Below, piece after piece: positions 42,808-51,391 of a DNA stretch of 64,000 bases. Source of the stretch: an uncultured Alphaproteobacteria bacterium (GTDB lineage Bacteria; Pseudomonadota; Alphaproteobacteria; RF32; CAG-239); contig CALYAW010000008.1 of the NCBI GenBank assembly GCA_944393685.1, positions 1-64,000 on the forward strand. The letters are read 5' to 3'. The number at the start of each line of letters is the position of its first letter. Positions within the stretch are counted from its first letter, which is position 1. The position numbers and the translations under genes were made by a program. Under the pieces are notes generated by a model. That model was not told where the DNA came from. It ran no database searches and saw nothing but the letters and a program-made list of their open reading frames with translations.

Positions 42808-44172
42808 TTATTTATTAAAATAATCCAATAAATAAGCTCGCAAATCAGCAGTATTAACCCTTATTTGCTCCATCGTATCACGATCGCGAATAGTCACAGA
42901 CTCAGGTTGATTTTCAATAGTCTCAAAATCGACAGTCAAACACAAGGGTGTACCGACCTCGTCATGACGACGATAAGCCTTACCAATATTTCCAGTATTT
43001 TCCAAAGCCACGCGGCCAATACCGAGCTTAAGCAAACTCTGCTTAATTTCATGACATTTCGCCATAATTTTTTCATTATTTTTTTTCAAAGGGATAACAG
43101 CAACCTTAATCGGAGCCAAATGTTTTTTGAGTTTCAAAACAATACGGCTATTTCCACCGCCCAAATCCTCTTCTGTATAAGCCTCAGTCATCACGGCCAA
43201 CACACCTCGATCAACCCCCATAGAAGGTTCAATTACGAAAGGAACCACCCATTTATTATTATCATCCATAATACATAATTTTTGGGTTGAATCAGTATTT
43301 GGATGACAATGAGAAGTCAAGTTCATTTCATCCTGAGCTTTAGTATGATTTCCCAAATCATAATCCGTACGATTGGCAATTCCCTCCAATTCTTCCATTC
43401 CATGAGGAAACTGATATTCAATATCATAACAGGCTTTGGCATAATGAGCCAAATCGTCTTTAGGCGTGGTGTAGATATTTATATTTTCTCTTTTCAGCCC
43501 CTGTTCTTCCCACCATTTAATTCTTTCATTTTTCCATATTTCATGCCATTTTTCATCTTCTCCTGGCATAACAAAATATTCCAGCTCTGCTTGTTCAAAT
43601 TCCCTGACACGAAAGATAAAATTACGCGGTGTAATTTCATTTCGAAAAGACTTACCGATCTGAGCAATACCGAAAGGCAATTTACGAGAAGTAGCATCCA
43701 CTACATTTTTAAACTGAGTAAAGATAGCCTGAGCAGTTTCTGGACGCAAGTAACCAAAAGAAGAACCATCATCAACAGGCCCAATAGCGGTCTTAAACAT
43801 CAAGTTAAAAGGTCTTGGCTCTGTCAAATCCGTTGAACCGCAATTCGGACACTTTCCATCTTTAATATGGTCAGCCCGAAAACGACCTTTACATTTACGA
43901 CAATCAGTCATCGGATCAGAAAAAGTATCTTCATGCCCGGAATAATGCAAAACTTTTTGATTAGTAAGGATAGCCGCATCCAATCCTTCAATATCATCGC
44001 GCTCATACACCATTGCGCGCCACCAAGCAGCTTTAAGGTTGTTTTTGAGTTCGACACCCAGCGGACCATAATCGTATACTCCTTGCAGACCGCCGTATAT
44101 ATCTGAATTTTGGAAAATAAACCCACGCCGTTTGCATAAAGAAACCAATTGATCCATAGATGTTGCAACCAT
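42808..44172 (-). CDS. glyS: Glycyl-tRNA synthetase, dimeric (alpha2) type
   Basis: This 454-residue single-chain class II enzyme has the alpha2 GlyRS signatures: [19 protein letters not shown] near the N-terminus, [46 protein letters not shown], and the C-terminal anticodon domain. Most alphaproteobacteria use the unrelated GlyQ/GlyS heterotetramer, so this is a notable variant. The ATG at 44172 with a GAGGA site is chosen; the 24-codon upstream extension looks spurious. Confidence 0.95.
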   Translation of the reverse strand: MVATSMDQLVSLCKRRGFIFQNSDIYGGLQGVYDYGPLGVELKNNLKAAWWRAMVYERDDIEGLDAAILTNQKVLHYSGHEDTFSDPMTDCRKCKGRFRADHIKDGKCPNCGSTDLTEPRPFNLMFKTAIGPVDDGSSFGYLRPETAQAIFTQFKNVVDATSRKLPFGIAQIGKSFRNEITPRNFIFRVREFEQAELEYFVMPGEDEKWHEIWKNERIKWWEEQGLKRENINIYTTPKDDLAHYAKACYDIEYQFPHGMEELEGIANRTDYDLGNHTKAQDEMNLTSHCHPNTDSTQKLCIMDDNNKWVVPFVIEPSMGVDRGVLAVMTEAYTEEDLGGGNSRIVLKLKKHLAPIKVAVIPLKKNNEKIMAKCHEIKQSLLKLGIGRVALENTGNIGKAYRRHDEVGTPLCLTVDFETIENQPESVTIRDRDTMEQIRVNTADLRAYLLDYFNK

Positions 44173-44259
44173 TTTACAATCCTCACTGACTATGTAGTAA
44201 AAAATTAACTTATTCTTTGTATAATAACTAATTCCAAAAAGCAAGCGGAGATACTTTAA

Positions 44260-45129
44260 ATGAGCAAAAAAACAACCAAAGTAGCTATGATATACGATTT
44301 TGACGAGACTTTAAGCGTTACCTACATGCAAGATTACATATTGATACCGTCTTTGGGCATGAAACCCGGCACATTTTGGAAAAAAGCCAATCAATGGTCC
44401 AAAGATAATTGTGCCGACCAAGTAACCGGTAGCATGTACTATTTTTTCAAAACCGCCAAAGAAAAAGGTATTAAGCTCACAAGAGAATATTTTAAGAATG
44501 CAGCCAAAAGCATCACCTACTTTGAAGGAGTTGAAGAATGGTTTGATAGAATAAACGAATACGGAAAAGAAAGAGATTTACAAATAGAACATTATATAGT
44601 TTCATCAGGCTACGAAGAAATTATAGCAGGATCAAGCATTCGCAAACATTTCAAGGATGTTTTTGGTTGCTCATATGCTTTTGGAGAAGATGGGACACCT
44701 GTTTGGCCAGCCAGAGTAGTCAATTATTCCACTAAAACACAATACTTATCAAAAATAAATAAAGGTCTGGGCAAGACGGAAGATCGAGCTGTAAATGAAT
44801 TTATGCCAGATGAAGAGCGCCCTATACCTTTTCGACGTATGATTTATTTTGGAGACGGAATGACAGACATTCCATCTATGAAACTGACTAAGATACGCGG
44901 AGGAAACGCCATTGCGGTATACCAACCCAAAAGCAAACATAAAAAGAATGCCATAAAACTGCTCAGCGATAATCGAGTAAACTTTGCGCTTCCGGCAGAC
45001 TATAGAGCAGGTAAGCAACTAGATATTGTTGTCAAAACCATCTTAGACAAATTAGCAACCGAAAGAGATTTGGAAGAACTCCAAGCCAAAGAAGAAAAGA
45101 AAAAAATAAGCTCACTAATAAAACGATAA
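44260..45129 (+). CDS. HAD-family phosphatase
   Basis: This 289-residue soluble protein has HAD motif I ([12 protein letters not shown], with nucleophile and acid Asp), motif II ([12 protein letters not shown], Ser/Thr), a Lys before the last motif, and motif IV ([14 protein letters not shown]). A helical cap lies between motifs I and II. The C-terminus is a Lys-rich helix. The substrate is unknown. Its terminator appears to lie inside the 3' end of the convergent gene. Confidence 0.85.
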   Translation: MSKKTTKVAMIYDFDETLSVTYMQDYILIPSLGMKPGTFWKKANQWSKDNCADQVTGSMYYFFKTAKEKGIKLTREYFKNAAKSITYFEGVEEWFDRINEYGKERDLQIEHYIVSSGYEEIIAGSSIRKHFKDVFGCSYAFGEDGTPVWPARVVNYSTKTQYLSKINKGLGKTEDRAVNEFMPDEERPIPFRRMIYFGDGMTDIPSMKLTKIRGGNAIAVYQPKSKHKKNAIKLLSDNRVNFALPADYRAGKQLDIVVKTILDKLATERDLEELQAKEEKKKISSLIKR

Positions 45130-45153
45130 TCAATACATTAACGATAGCGATCA

Positions 45154-46029
45154 CTAAAACAATTTAACAATTTCTGTAAAAGCAGCTGCCACTCCAAACA
45201 TAAGATTGGAGGCAGCTTTTTTATGTTCACGATCCTCTGCCCTGAAATAAGATATATAAGGTTCAAGAAAGAATTTATTTCGCATCATAACATTCAACTT
45301 TGCGATGGTAAAAAATTCATATCTAAAATCAGTTGATTCATAGCGAGAATAGCTAAGATAATCCCGATAATAACACTCCAACTCAAAGCGATATTTTTGC
45401 GCAAAAGGATGTTTATAAGTAAAACCTATTTGCCAAGCTGTTTTTGTATCTTCATTTGCATAGGTAAAATCAAGTTCTTCCAGAGCAAGCAAATGAAAAT
45501 CAGTCAATCCTTCAGTTCCATTTATCATCTTTAAACCCTGCATAGATTGTACAACTTTTCTCCTGTTAACATCCGTGTCAGAAGTAAATTCCGTTAGATA
45601 AGAAATATTGACTAAAGGTCCTAAAACAGCTGAATTATCAAAATGCCAAATTTTATAGATATATTCACTAGTCAACCGCAGCTCATCTGCATTTTCCGTA
45701 TATTTCTTTTTACCAGGATTTCCATAAATACGGCTTTTACCATATTCGGCATAAATCATATTATCAAACCGATATTTTGGTTTCTCATACTCAAAAGCAA
45801 AATCAAACACACCTTTTAATACCCCTTGAGTATTCCTATTTATTTCCGAATAAGGAGAGTTTTCATATTCTTGATAATTACTAACTTTAGTAGTTGCCAG
45901 ATCAAACCCAACGCGCTTAAAATTAGCATACAACCCCTCAATCTCATATGCATGCGCAGCAGAAACATAAAGTCCGATCCAAGCAACAATAATCCCCCGC
46001 TCAAACGACACAAGAAAATTTCTCAACAT
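45154..46029 (-). CDS. Outer-membrane beta-barrel-like protein
   Basis: This 291-residue protein has a signal peptide (cleavage near SAAHA-Y), many alternating amphipathic strands with aromatic girdles (RFELECYYRDYLSYSRYES, KFFLEPYISYFRA) and a terminal Phe (EIVKLF), which fits an outer-membrane beta-barrel. The specific family is not recognised. An AGGAGAGG site precedes the ATG. Confidence 0.65.
   Translation of the reverse strand: MLRNFLVSFERGIIVAWIGLYVSAAHAYEIEGLYANFKRVGFDLATTKVSNYQEYENSPYSEINRNTQGVLKGVFDFAFEYEKPKYRFDNMIYAEYGKSRIYGNPGKKKYTENADELRLTSEYIYKIWHFDNSAVLGPLVNISYLTEFTSDTDVNRRKVVQSMQGLKMINGTEGLTDFHLLALEELDFTYANEDTKTAWQIGFTYKHPFAQKYRFELECYYRDYLSYSRYESTDFRYEFFTIAKLNVMMRNKFFLEPYISYFRAEDREHKKAASNLMFGVAAAFTEIVKLF
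45182..45223 (+). terminator. Plus-strand terminator inside the convergent gene
   Basis: The stem GCAGCTGCC...CCAA / TTGG...GGCAGC is followed by a six-T run on the plus strand, about 50 bases after the HAD gene. It is encoded within the last codons of the minus-strand barrel gene. Confidence 0.65.
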
Positions 46030-46248
46030 CTACCTCTCCTTGATTTAGACATTATTTAAGAATTACAATTATTTATTCAAGGGAATTAATAAAAGAAGGT
46101 ATTAATATATTATCAAAAGACTTAAACAGGAAGGAATACAAGCAGTAAAGAATAAAGAGTAATGAGATAAAGATAAACGCCCCAACTGGAAGTAAAGGCG
46201 ATAATAACATTTCAAATAGAAAAAAATATAAAAACAGAAAAAAAAGAC

Positions 46249-46277
46249 TTGCGTTTATATTTTTTTTATTCTACATA
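46249..46277 (+). promoter_or_regulatory. tRNA-Gln promoter TTGCGT-17-TACATA
   Basis: The -35 at 46249-46254 and -10 at 46272-46277 lie 16 bp before the tRNA. The rest of the 46030-46293 gap is AT-rich and I see nothing else in it. Confidence 0.55.
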
Positions 46278-46293
46278 TATCAGAGCAAAAGAA

Positions 46294-46368
46294 TGGGGTG
46301 TCGCCAAGTGGTAAGGCAACGGTTTTTGGTATCGTCATTCGTTGGTTCGAATCCAGCCACCCCAGCCA
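46294..46368 (+). tRNA. tRNA-Gln (anticodon TTG), island insertion site
   Basis: A 75-nt tRNA with encoded CCA. The acceptor is TGGGGTG/CACCCCA, the anticodon stem ACGGT/ATCGT has loop TTTTGGT (anticodon TTG), and the T loop is TTCGAAT. It is intact. An integrase gene begins 108 bp downstream, so its 3' end is the probable attachment core. Confidence 0.95.
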
Positions 46369-46379
46369 AGCAAAATGAG

Positions 46380-46410
46380 AAGCCATTGATTTTCAATGGC
46401 TTTTTTCTTT
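46380..46410 (+). terminator. tRNA-Gln terminator
   Basis: The hairpin AAGCCATTGA/TCAATGGCTT is followed by T-rich sequence, 12 bases after the tRNA. Confidence 0.8.
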
Positions 46411-46476
46411 AGAAAAAGCCTTCAAATGTCGGGAAATGCCCTTTTGTAACATCTGAGACAGTTGGGTGAGACAGTC

Positions 46477-48297
46477 ATGGCCTTAAAACAAAATCATTTG
46501 GAACGCAGAAATCACACCTATTATTTCCGCTATTGGATACCCAAATCACTCCAACCTTTCTTCAAAAAAACGCACGTTAGGTATTCTTTAAACACTAATG
46601 ATTACAATATAGCCATCCTGCTATTGAAGCGAGAAACTTTTAAGTTTGATACGTTAATCAATGATTTGGAACGGCTGCTGATGGAAATAAAAAACAACAA
46701 ACTCATTCTTTCCGATGACGATATCGAAAATATCGTTGCCAGCCGCATTAAAGAGATTCAAAACAAGTTAGACGATTCTTATTTTCAAATTAAAAATAAT
46801 CAGCTCTCGGTACATGAGCTTGATATCACTATGCTCAGCCGCTCGGATTATGAACATTCCGATAGTTATGGTTCTTATGAAGATTTTAAGGATGAGCAAG
46901 TTGTCAGCTTTGTAAAGAAATATATCACTTCGCTCAAACAAAACAAACGTATTCCCCCTTCGGTATTTGATTTCTTAAAACGAACCGTTAAAAAGAACGC
47001 GGTTGAACCTGAGCCCAATCAAAGACCGGAATGGCTGGATAAGCTGGAAAATCATTTGGCTCTGGCCGATGATTATGCTCTGAACAGAGCCAATGCCATT
47101 CAAACCGACAACCGCAATTTCTACATTCCGGCAGTCATTGAGCGTTGCTTAAGTTATATAGAAGAAGAAAGAACCGCCAATACCGTTCGTTCGCCGCAAA
47201 TTAAAACACATTGGAAGACTCTGTTTGAAAAATTCAGAGAATATAAGAAAAATGTCAAAGGAACCGGCGATAACACTTTATATCAAGATGAAACCTGTCT
47301 GGATGTGGTGTTCAGTTTGGTTAATAAGAAATATGTTGAAAATTTAACCGCTAAAGACTGTGATACGATTTCAACCAAAATCTATTATGTGCCACGCGGT
47401 TGGAAGAAGATGAGTGCTTCCAAACACAAAAAGCTAACCGATATGCTTTTGCCCGAGATTGGTGATAAGACCATGTCCACCACCACGGTCAAACGCTACT
47501 TACGCGTATTCAAAGAATTTTTAACCTACGCCCAGAGAAAAGGTTATGTCAGTGCGGACTTAAACGTTCAGATAGAAATTCCGGTCAAAGATAGCCGCCA
47601 AAGCTATGACCGCTTTACCAAAGCCAAGTTATTGAAGATATTTAATCCTGAATATTATCCCTATCCGGAAGATGAAAACTTTGCCTATCGCTACTTTATT
47701 CCGCTAATGGCCTTATACAGCGGTGCTCGTCTGAACGAATTATGCCAACTTTATTGCGATGACATCAAAAAAGAAAACAATATTTATTATATGATTTTTA
47801 CAGATGAACGTCCCGACCAACATTTGAAAAATAAGGTTTCTAAAAGAATTGTGCCGATTCATCCCAAAATTATTGAAATGGGCTTTTTAGATTATTTGCT
47901 TTCGGTGAAATCCAAACGCAAACAACGCGTATTTTATCAGCTTACTTACGCTCAATATAATCACTATGCCGATAAAATGTCCAAATGGTTTGGCAGATAT
48001 TTAGAAAGCATAGGTATCAGCGGCAAGAGAAAAGTCTTTCACAGCTTTCGCCATACGGTAAAACCGGAACTCCGCGATGCCAATGTCGGCAGAGAATATC
48101 AAAACGCTATTTGCGGATGGGAAGGTATTGATACCGGTGAAAGAGTATATGGCAGCAATTTCCCGATTGAAATCCTTTATAACGAAATCTGCAAATTGCA
48201 ATATCCGTATTTGGATGAAAACTTAAAGAAAATCAAAGCCCGCGTCCCCTCACCCCGCCAAAGACTAAGAATGCGTCTTTATGGTGATAAAGCGTAG
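46477..48297 (+). CDS. int: Tyrosine site-specific integrase
   Basis: This 606-residue phage/island integrase has an N-terminal DUF6538-like segment (LERRNHTYYFRYWIPKSL), a SAM-like core-binding region, and the catalytic domain from about residue 380. Active-site residues are visible: Arg in YSGARLNELCQL, Lys in KNKVSKRIVPIH, H-x-x-R in FHSFRHTVKPEL, Trp in CGWEG (in place of the second His) and the nucleophile Tyr in ERVYGSNF. It sits at the left end of the island. The ATG at 46477 is chosen over the GTG five codons earlier. Confidence 0.92.
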   Translation: MALKQNHLERRNHTYYFRYWIPKSLQPFFKKTHVRYSLNTNDYNIAILLLKRETFKFDTLINDLERLLMEIKNNKLILSDDDIENIVASRIKEIQNKLDDSYFQIKNNQLSVHELDITMLSRSDYEHSDSYGSYEDFKDEQVVSFVKKYITSLKQNKRIPPSVFDFLKRTVKKNAVEPEPNQRPEWLDKLENHLALADDYALNRANAIQTDNRNFYIPAVIERCLSYIEEERTANTVRSPQIKTHWKTLFEKFREYKKNVKGTGDNTLYQDETCLDVVFSLVNKKYVENLTAKDCDTISTKIYYVPRGWKKMSASKHKKLTDMLLPEIGDKTMSTTTVKRYLRVFKEFLTYAQRKGYVSADLNVQIEIPVKDSRQSYDRFTKAKLLKIFNPEYYPYPEDENFAYRYFIPLMALYSGARLNELCQLYCDDIKKENNIYYMIFTDERPDQHLKNKVSKRIVPIHPKIIEMGFLDYLLSVKSKRKQRVFYQLTYAQYNHYADKMSKWFGRYLESIGISGKRKVFHSFRHTVKPELRDANVGREYQNAICGWEGIDTGERVYGSNFPIEILYNEICKLQYPYLDENLKKIKARVPSPRQRLRMRLYGDKA

Positions 48298-48312
48298 AAA
48301 GAAAGTAGTTCA

Positions 48313-49098
48313 ATGCAAAAGCATAAAGAAGAAGAAAAAGAAATTTTAAATTATTTTCTATCAACTCCAATGGGAAAAAGATGGTATAACAAACTCAATG
48401 TAAAAGAAACTATAGAAACAGAAAGCCCTGATTTTATTTTTCTTACTCAAACAGGAAAAAAAATTGGCTTAGAAGTAACAAAATTTCTTGTTAAAAGCAA
48501 ACATCGGCGTGCTCTGCAAGCATTGAAAAATACAGGAAATAAAATCTGTAATTATTCCCTAAAACATCATAATTTACCATTATCAATAATTATTGATAAA
48601 TTTGATAAAAGGATTCACCAAGGAAGAACAAAGAAAGACCTTCTTGATGCCGTATATAATCCTGGATTTATTGATATATTCAACGAAAAAGAAATAAAGG
48701 CTCAAATTGAACCATTTATTGATGATAACGTAGAAAAATTAAAAAAATTTCCTAGATTAGTAAAAAAGTGGGTCAAAGTTAATGATGAATTTTTATGTTT
48801 TACAATTTCAGGTTTCCCCAATATTGATGGGCAGTACGACTGCTTCGTTAACAACGAATGCTTTAGTTTAGAAGACCCTTTTGAACAATTACAACAAACA
48901 ATAGATAACAAAAATGAAAAATACAATACTTTTATAAAGAAATGTGACGAGTGCAATTTGTTAGTTTTCAATCCGAGTGTATCTGAAGGGAATTACTGTC
49001 ATTTTACCAATAAAATAAAGCAACATAAATTTATATCAAAATATAAACAGACTTTTTTCTGTGGAGCTTATACTCCGTCTTGTATCAACCTAAAATAA
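48313..49098 (+). CDS. Unknown protein with PD-(D/E)xK-like motif
   Basis: This 261-residue soluble protein shows near residues 37-55 the pattern PDF-I-F ... GKKIGLEVTKF, resembling the PD-(D/E)xK nuclease core (Asp, then E-x-T-K). The rest is Lys-rich and unrecognised, with several Cys near the C-terminus (CDEC). It starts 15 bp after the integrase and is probably cotranscribed. A nuclease role in element transfer or defence is inference from a weak motif. Confidence 0.45.
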   Translation: MQKHKEEEKEILNYFLSTPMGKRWYNKLNVKETIETESPDFIFLTQTGKKIGLEVTKFLVKSKHRRALQALKNTGNKICNYSLKHHNLPLSIIIDKFDKRIHQGRTKKDLLDAVYNPGFIDIFNEKEIKAQIEPFIDDNVEKLKKFPRLVKKWVKVNDEFLCFTISGFPNIDGQYDCFVNNECFSLEDPFEQLQQTIDNKNEKYNTFIKKCDECNLLVFNPSVSEGNYCHFTNKIKQHKFISKYKQTFFCGAYTPSCINLK

Positions 49099-49146
49099 TT
49101 CACCCCTTAAATTGTTCCCTAAAAATAACAACAAAACAGGAAAATA

Positions 49147-50451
49147 CTATTTCTTAGTCAAAGCATCTTCTTTGTACTTTTTAATTATATCATTCTTATT
49201 CTTCTGATCGATAATATCCATAGATCTTTTAATCCCCAATCTCTGTCTGCATTCCGCCGCCGATGAATTTTTAATTTTTTCTTGATATTTATTAAAGAAC
49301 GCGAACATTTCTTTATCTATCTCTGCATCTAAAGCATTAAATTCATTTTTAGCGTGACAAAATGAGTAATGATGAGACCAGCCTGTTATTTTTCCATTTA
49401 CAGTATTTAGCGTTTCAAAAAAACTTTTCCTTTTTATTGCTTTATCATTCAAAGCATCTGTTAGCAAATTACGTATTTCTGTTTTTATTTTGTTAAAAGC
49501 TTTTTGAGTAGGTTTTATCCGACATTTTGAAATATCAACACCTAAATATTCGATACAATTTTTTGCAAGATTAACACAATCTTTTGTTGTTTTATTTACA
49601 GAAATACCCAGCCCCAAAGCTTCCAAATCAGGCACTAATTGTTCTAAAAAAGCCTTTTCAACATCTTCTTTCGTTTTACCTAAGATAATAACATCATCTA
49701 TATATCTAAGATAGGTAATATTTGAATTTGAAAGCATTTTCAAATCTAAATCATACAAATAAATATTACCAAACAACGGTGATAAACAACTTCCTTGAGG
49801 AACTCCTTCTTCCGTATAAATATACTGGTAATACAAGTCTTCTCTATCTTTGATTGTATCTAAATTAGAAACCTCTAACTGAATAGCATTTTTTAACAAT
49901 TTCATAAAATCATCATCATGACAAAATTCAGCAATCCTATTTAAAACGCTATCACTCTTAATTTTAGTAAAAAATGATTTAATATCAGTTGCTTTTGCAA
50001 AAATATGCCCTTTATCTCTAAGAGAACAATATATTGTCTTTACTGCCATAGCCACATTTTTCTTTCTAAGGCCACCATAGCTCGCATCACAATTAAAATA
50101 TTTTTGCATTTTAGCATGATTTTGTAAGATATCTAACAAACACTTTTGTACAATTCTACCTTCAACCGTATTTAGGTTAACAACAGGCCTTTCACTTTTT
50201 TTGTCTTTCTTTTTAATTGGTGTTGCTTCTGAACTGAATTGAAAAGTATGTTGCCGCAATTGTTCTCTGAGATTTGCCAGACTTTGTTCTATATTTTTCT
50301 GAAAATGTTCGGCCTTGCCTTTCATCTTTTCATTTTTTGATGCAGATATGCGTGCCTGAACATGCCCCCACGCACTACGCAAATTATCCAACTTGCATAG
50401 CTCATTATAAAATTTTGTTCTTATTCGACTACATTTTTTCACTTTGGGCAC
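49147..50451 (-). CDS. Reverse transcriptase, group II-like, YIDD active site
   Basis: This 434-residue RNA-dependent DNA polymerase has RT motif A with D156 (FAKATDIKSFF), motif B GVPQGSCLSPLFGNIYL (residues 216-232), and motif C RYIDDVIIL with YIDD at 250-253. A thumb/X-like region, ITGWSHHYSFCH, lies near residue 355. Motif B and the X-like region resemble group II intron RTs, but I see no endonuclease domain and no intron domain V after the gene. It lacks the SQ motif of diversity-generating RTs. It starts with GTG 18 bp after a 91-residue ORF. Retron or defence RT functions cannot be excluded. Confidence 0.88.
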   Translation of the reverse strand: MPKVKKCSRIRTKFYNELCKLDNLRSAWGHVQARISASKNEKMKGKAEHFQKNIEQSLANLREQLRQHTFQFSSEATPIKKKDKKSERPVVNLNTVEGRIVQKCLLDILQNHAKMQKYFNCDASYGGLRKKNVAMAVKTIYCSLRDKGHIFAKATDIKSFFTKIKSDSVLNRIAEFCHDDDFMKLLKNAIQLEVSNLDTIKDREDLYYQYIYTEEGVPQGSCLSPLFGNIYLYDLDLKMLSNSNITYLRYIDDVIILGKTKEDVEKAFLEQLVPDLEALGLGISVNKTTKDCVNLAKNCIEYLGVDISKCRIKPTQKAFNKIKTEIRNLLTDALNDKAIKRKSFFETLNTVNGKITGWSHHYSFCHAKNEFNALDAEIDKEMFAFFNKYQEKIKNSSAAECRQRLGIKRSMDIIDQKNKNDIIKKYKEDALTKK

Positions 50452-50468
50452 TCAGCAGCTCTCTCAAA

Positions 50469-50477
50469 CCTATTCAT
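50469..50477. repeat. 9-bp inverted repeat, left arm
   Basis: CCTATTCAT is the reverse complement of ATGAATAGG at 50900-50908. Each arm sits a few bases from the start of one 143-bp direct repeat. In a minus-strand transcript the arms could pair and close a loop of about 420 nt containing the 91-residue ORF. Confidence 0.5.
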
Positions 50478-50745
50478 GAAGGGGGACTGTAGCTTCAATT
50501 GGTGTAGTAGATATTATCTCTAGACCTATGTCAAGTTCTTGGACTTGTGTCCTTGTTCTTGACTTCTCGGATGTATTGACGGCTTGGGATATTTGGCTTC
50601 CTTCTGCTGTCTCTTTCCTTATTGAAACAGTCAAACTCTTTGCAAAGCGTTTCTTCTTTCGAAGTTGTGCTTTCAACTCTAAGATTCCGGAAATCTTTAT
50701 TAGACAAAATTTCCAAAACAATTCTTTTGTTTGCTTTAATTTCAT
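50470..50745 (-). CDS. 91-residue protein upstream of the reverse transcriptase
   Basis: This small basic, soluble ORF has a strong ribosome-binding site (GGAGG, 7 nt before ATG). The first 40 residues are Lys-rich helix (LKAQLRKKKRFAK). Residues about 40-86 are encoded by repeat copy A (IRKETAEGSQISQAVNTSEK and on). No family recognised. Position suggests an RT accessory protein, or that the RNA rather than the protein matters. Confidence 0.55.
   Translation of the reverse strand: MKLKQTKELFWKFCLIKISGILELKAQLRKKKRFAKSLTVSIRKETAEGSQISQAVNTSEKSRTRTQVQELDIGLEIISTTPIEATVPLHE
50485..50627. repeat. 143-bp direct repeat, copy A
   Basis: Base by base I find no difference from 50911-51053. Copy A forms the 3' part of the 91-residue ORF. 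Confidence 0.92.
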
Positions 50746-50899
50746 TTCTTTACCTCCAACTTGAGTTTAACACTTTTTGTTTTTAGTCAAGAACAAAATT
50801 TCAAGCTTCATTTCTCGCCAGCTTATCTCCAACTTCAAAGAAAATCTAGCAACCGCCTGCTGAGTTCCACTTCTGGATTGAGATACGGTTCTCTTCTTT

Positions 50900-50908
50900 A
50901 TGAATAGG
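50900..50908. repeat. 9-bp inverted repeat, right arm
   Basis: ATGAATAGG lies 2 bp before repeat copy B; it pairs with 50469-50477. Confidence 0.5.
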
Positions 50909-50910
50909 CT

Positions 50911-51053
50911 GACTGTAGCTTCAATTGGTGTAGTAGATATTATCTCTAGACCTATGTCAAGTTCTTGGACTTGTGTCCTTGTTCTTGACTTCTCGGATGT
51001 ATTGACGGCTTGGGATATTTGGCTTCCTTCTGCTGTCTCTTTCCTTATTGAAA
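50911..51053. repeat. 143-bp direct repeat, copy B
   Basis: A perfect copy of 50485-50627. The frame used in copy A is blocked here by a TAG just before the repeat (minus strand), so copy B is non-coding. The region 50746-51391 otherwise holds four copies of a 10-bp motif (51097-51233) and a terminator (51339-51372); I see no gene in it. Confidence 0.92.
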
Positions 51054-51096
51054 ACTACTGGCTTTAATTATGCATAAAAAATTTGGATATTCAATA

Positions 51097-51233
51097 AAAA
51101 ATGTTAAAGAACATACCTTTTTTAACATTTTCTTTGAAATGCTTGGAATTGCTAGGGATTTTATTTAAGCCTCTAGGGTGGCAAGGTAAAAATGTTAAAC
51201 TTTGTTAGTTTTAATAACTTTTCTTAACATTTT
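51097..51233. repeat. Four alternating copies of TTAACATTTT
   Basis: AAAATGTTAA at 51097-51106 and 51189-51198, and its complement TTAACATTTT at 51122-51131 and 51224-51233, form two inverted pairs about 92 bp apart with nearly equal internal spacing. They lie between repeat copy B and the second recombinase. They may be operators or recombinase sites. Confidence 0.5.
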
Positions 51234-51338
51234 GCCCTTTTATTTGATTTGGTATCAGTTCATTCAAGAAGCTTATTCTTCCCTAATACCCCTAGTTTTA
51301 ATTTTTGAAATTTTGATTTTTTTAATTTTACTCAAAAG

Positions 51339-51372
51339 AAAAAGCCTTACAAAAAAATGTAAGGCTTTTTTT
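51339..51372. terminator. Terminator after the second recombinase
   Basis: The stem AAAAAGCCTTAC/GTAAGGCTTTTT is symmetrical. Confidence 0.82.
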
Positions 51373-51391
51373 ACTTGGAGTTGATTTGATA

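Noticed and set aside
42589-42831. 80-residue ORF overlapping the small membrane gene and its terminator
   Set aside because: It runs through a strong terminator and lacks a start site; the 46-residue frame is better supported.
50528-50764. ORF on the plus strand across repeat copy A
   Set aside because: It is the shadow of the minus-strand ORF; the minus frame has the GGAGG site and fits upstream of the RT.
49147-51060. Diversity-generating retroelement
   Set aside because: The repeats do not differ at adenines, the RT has QG-x-x-x-SP rather than the family's SQ motif, and the 91-residue ORF is not a C-type-lectin target. The architecture is only suggestive.
48900-51060. Complete group II intron
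   Set aside because: I find no domain V hairpin downstream of the RT, no endonuclease domain, and a small independent ORF directly upstream.
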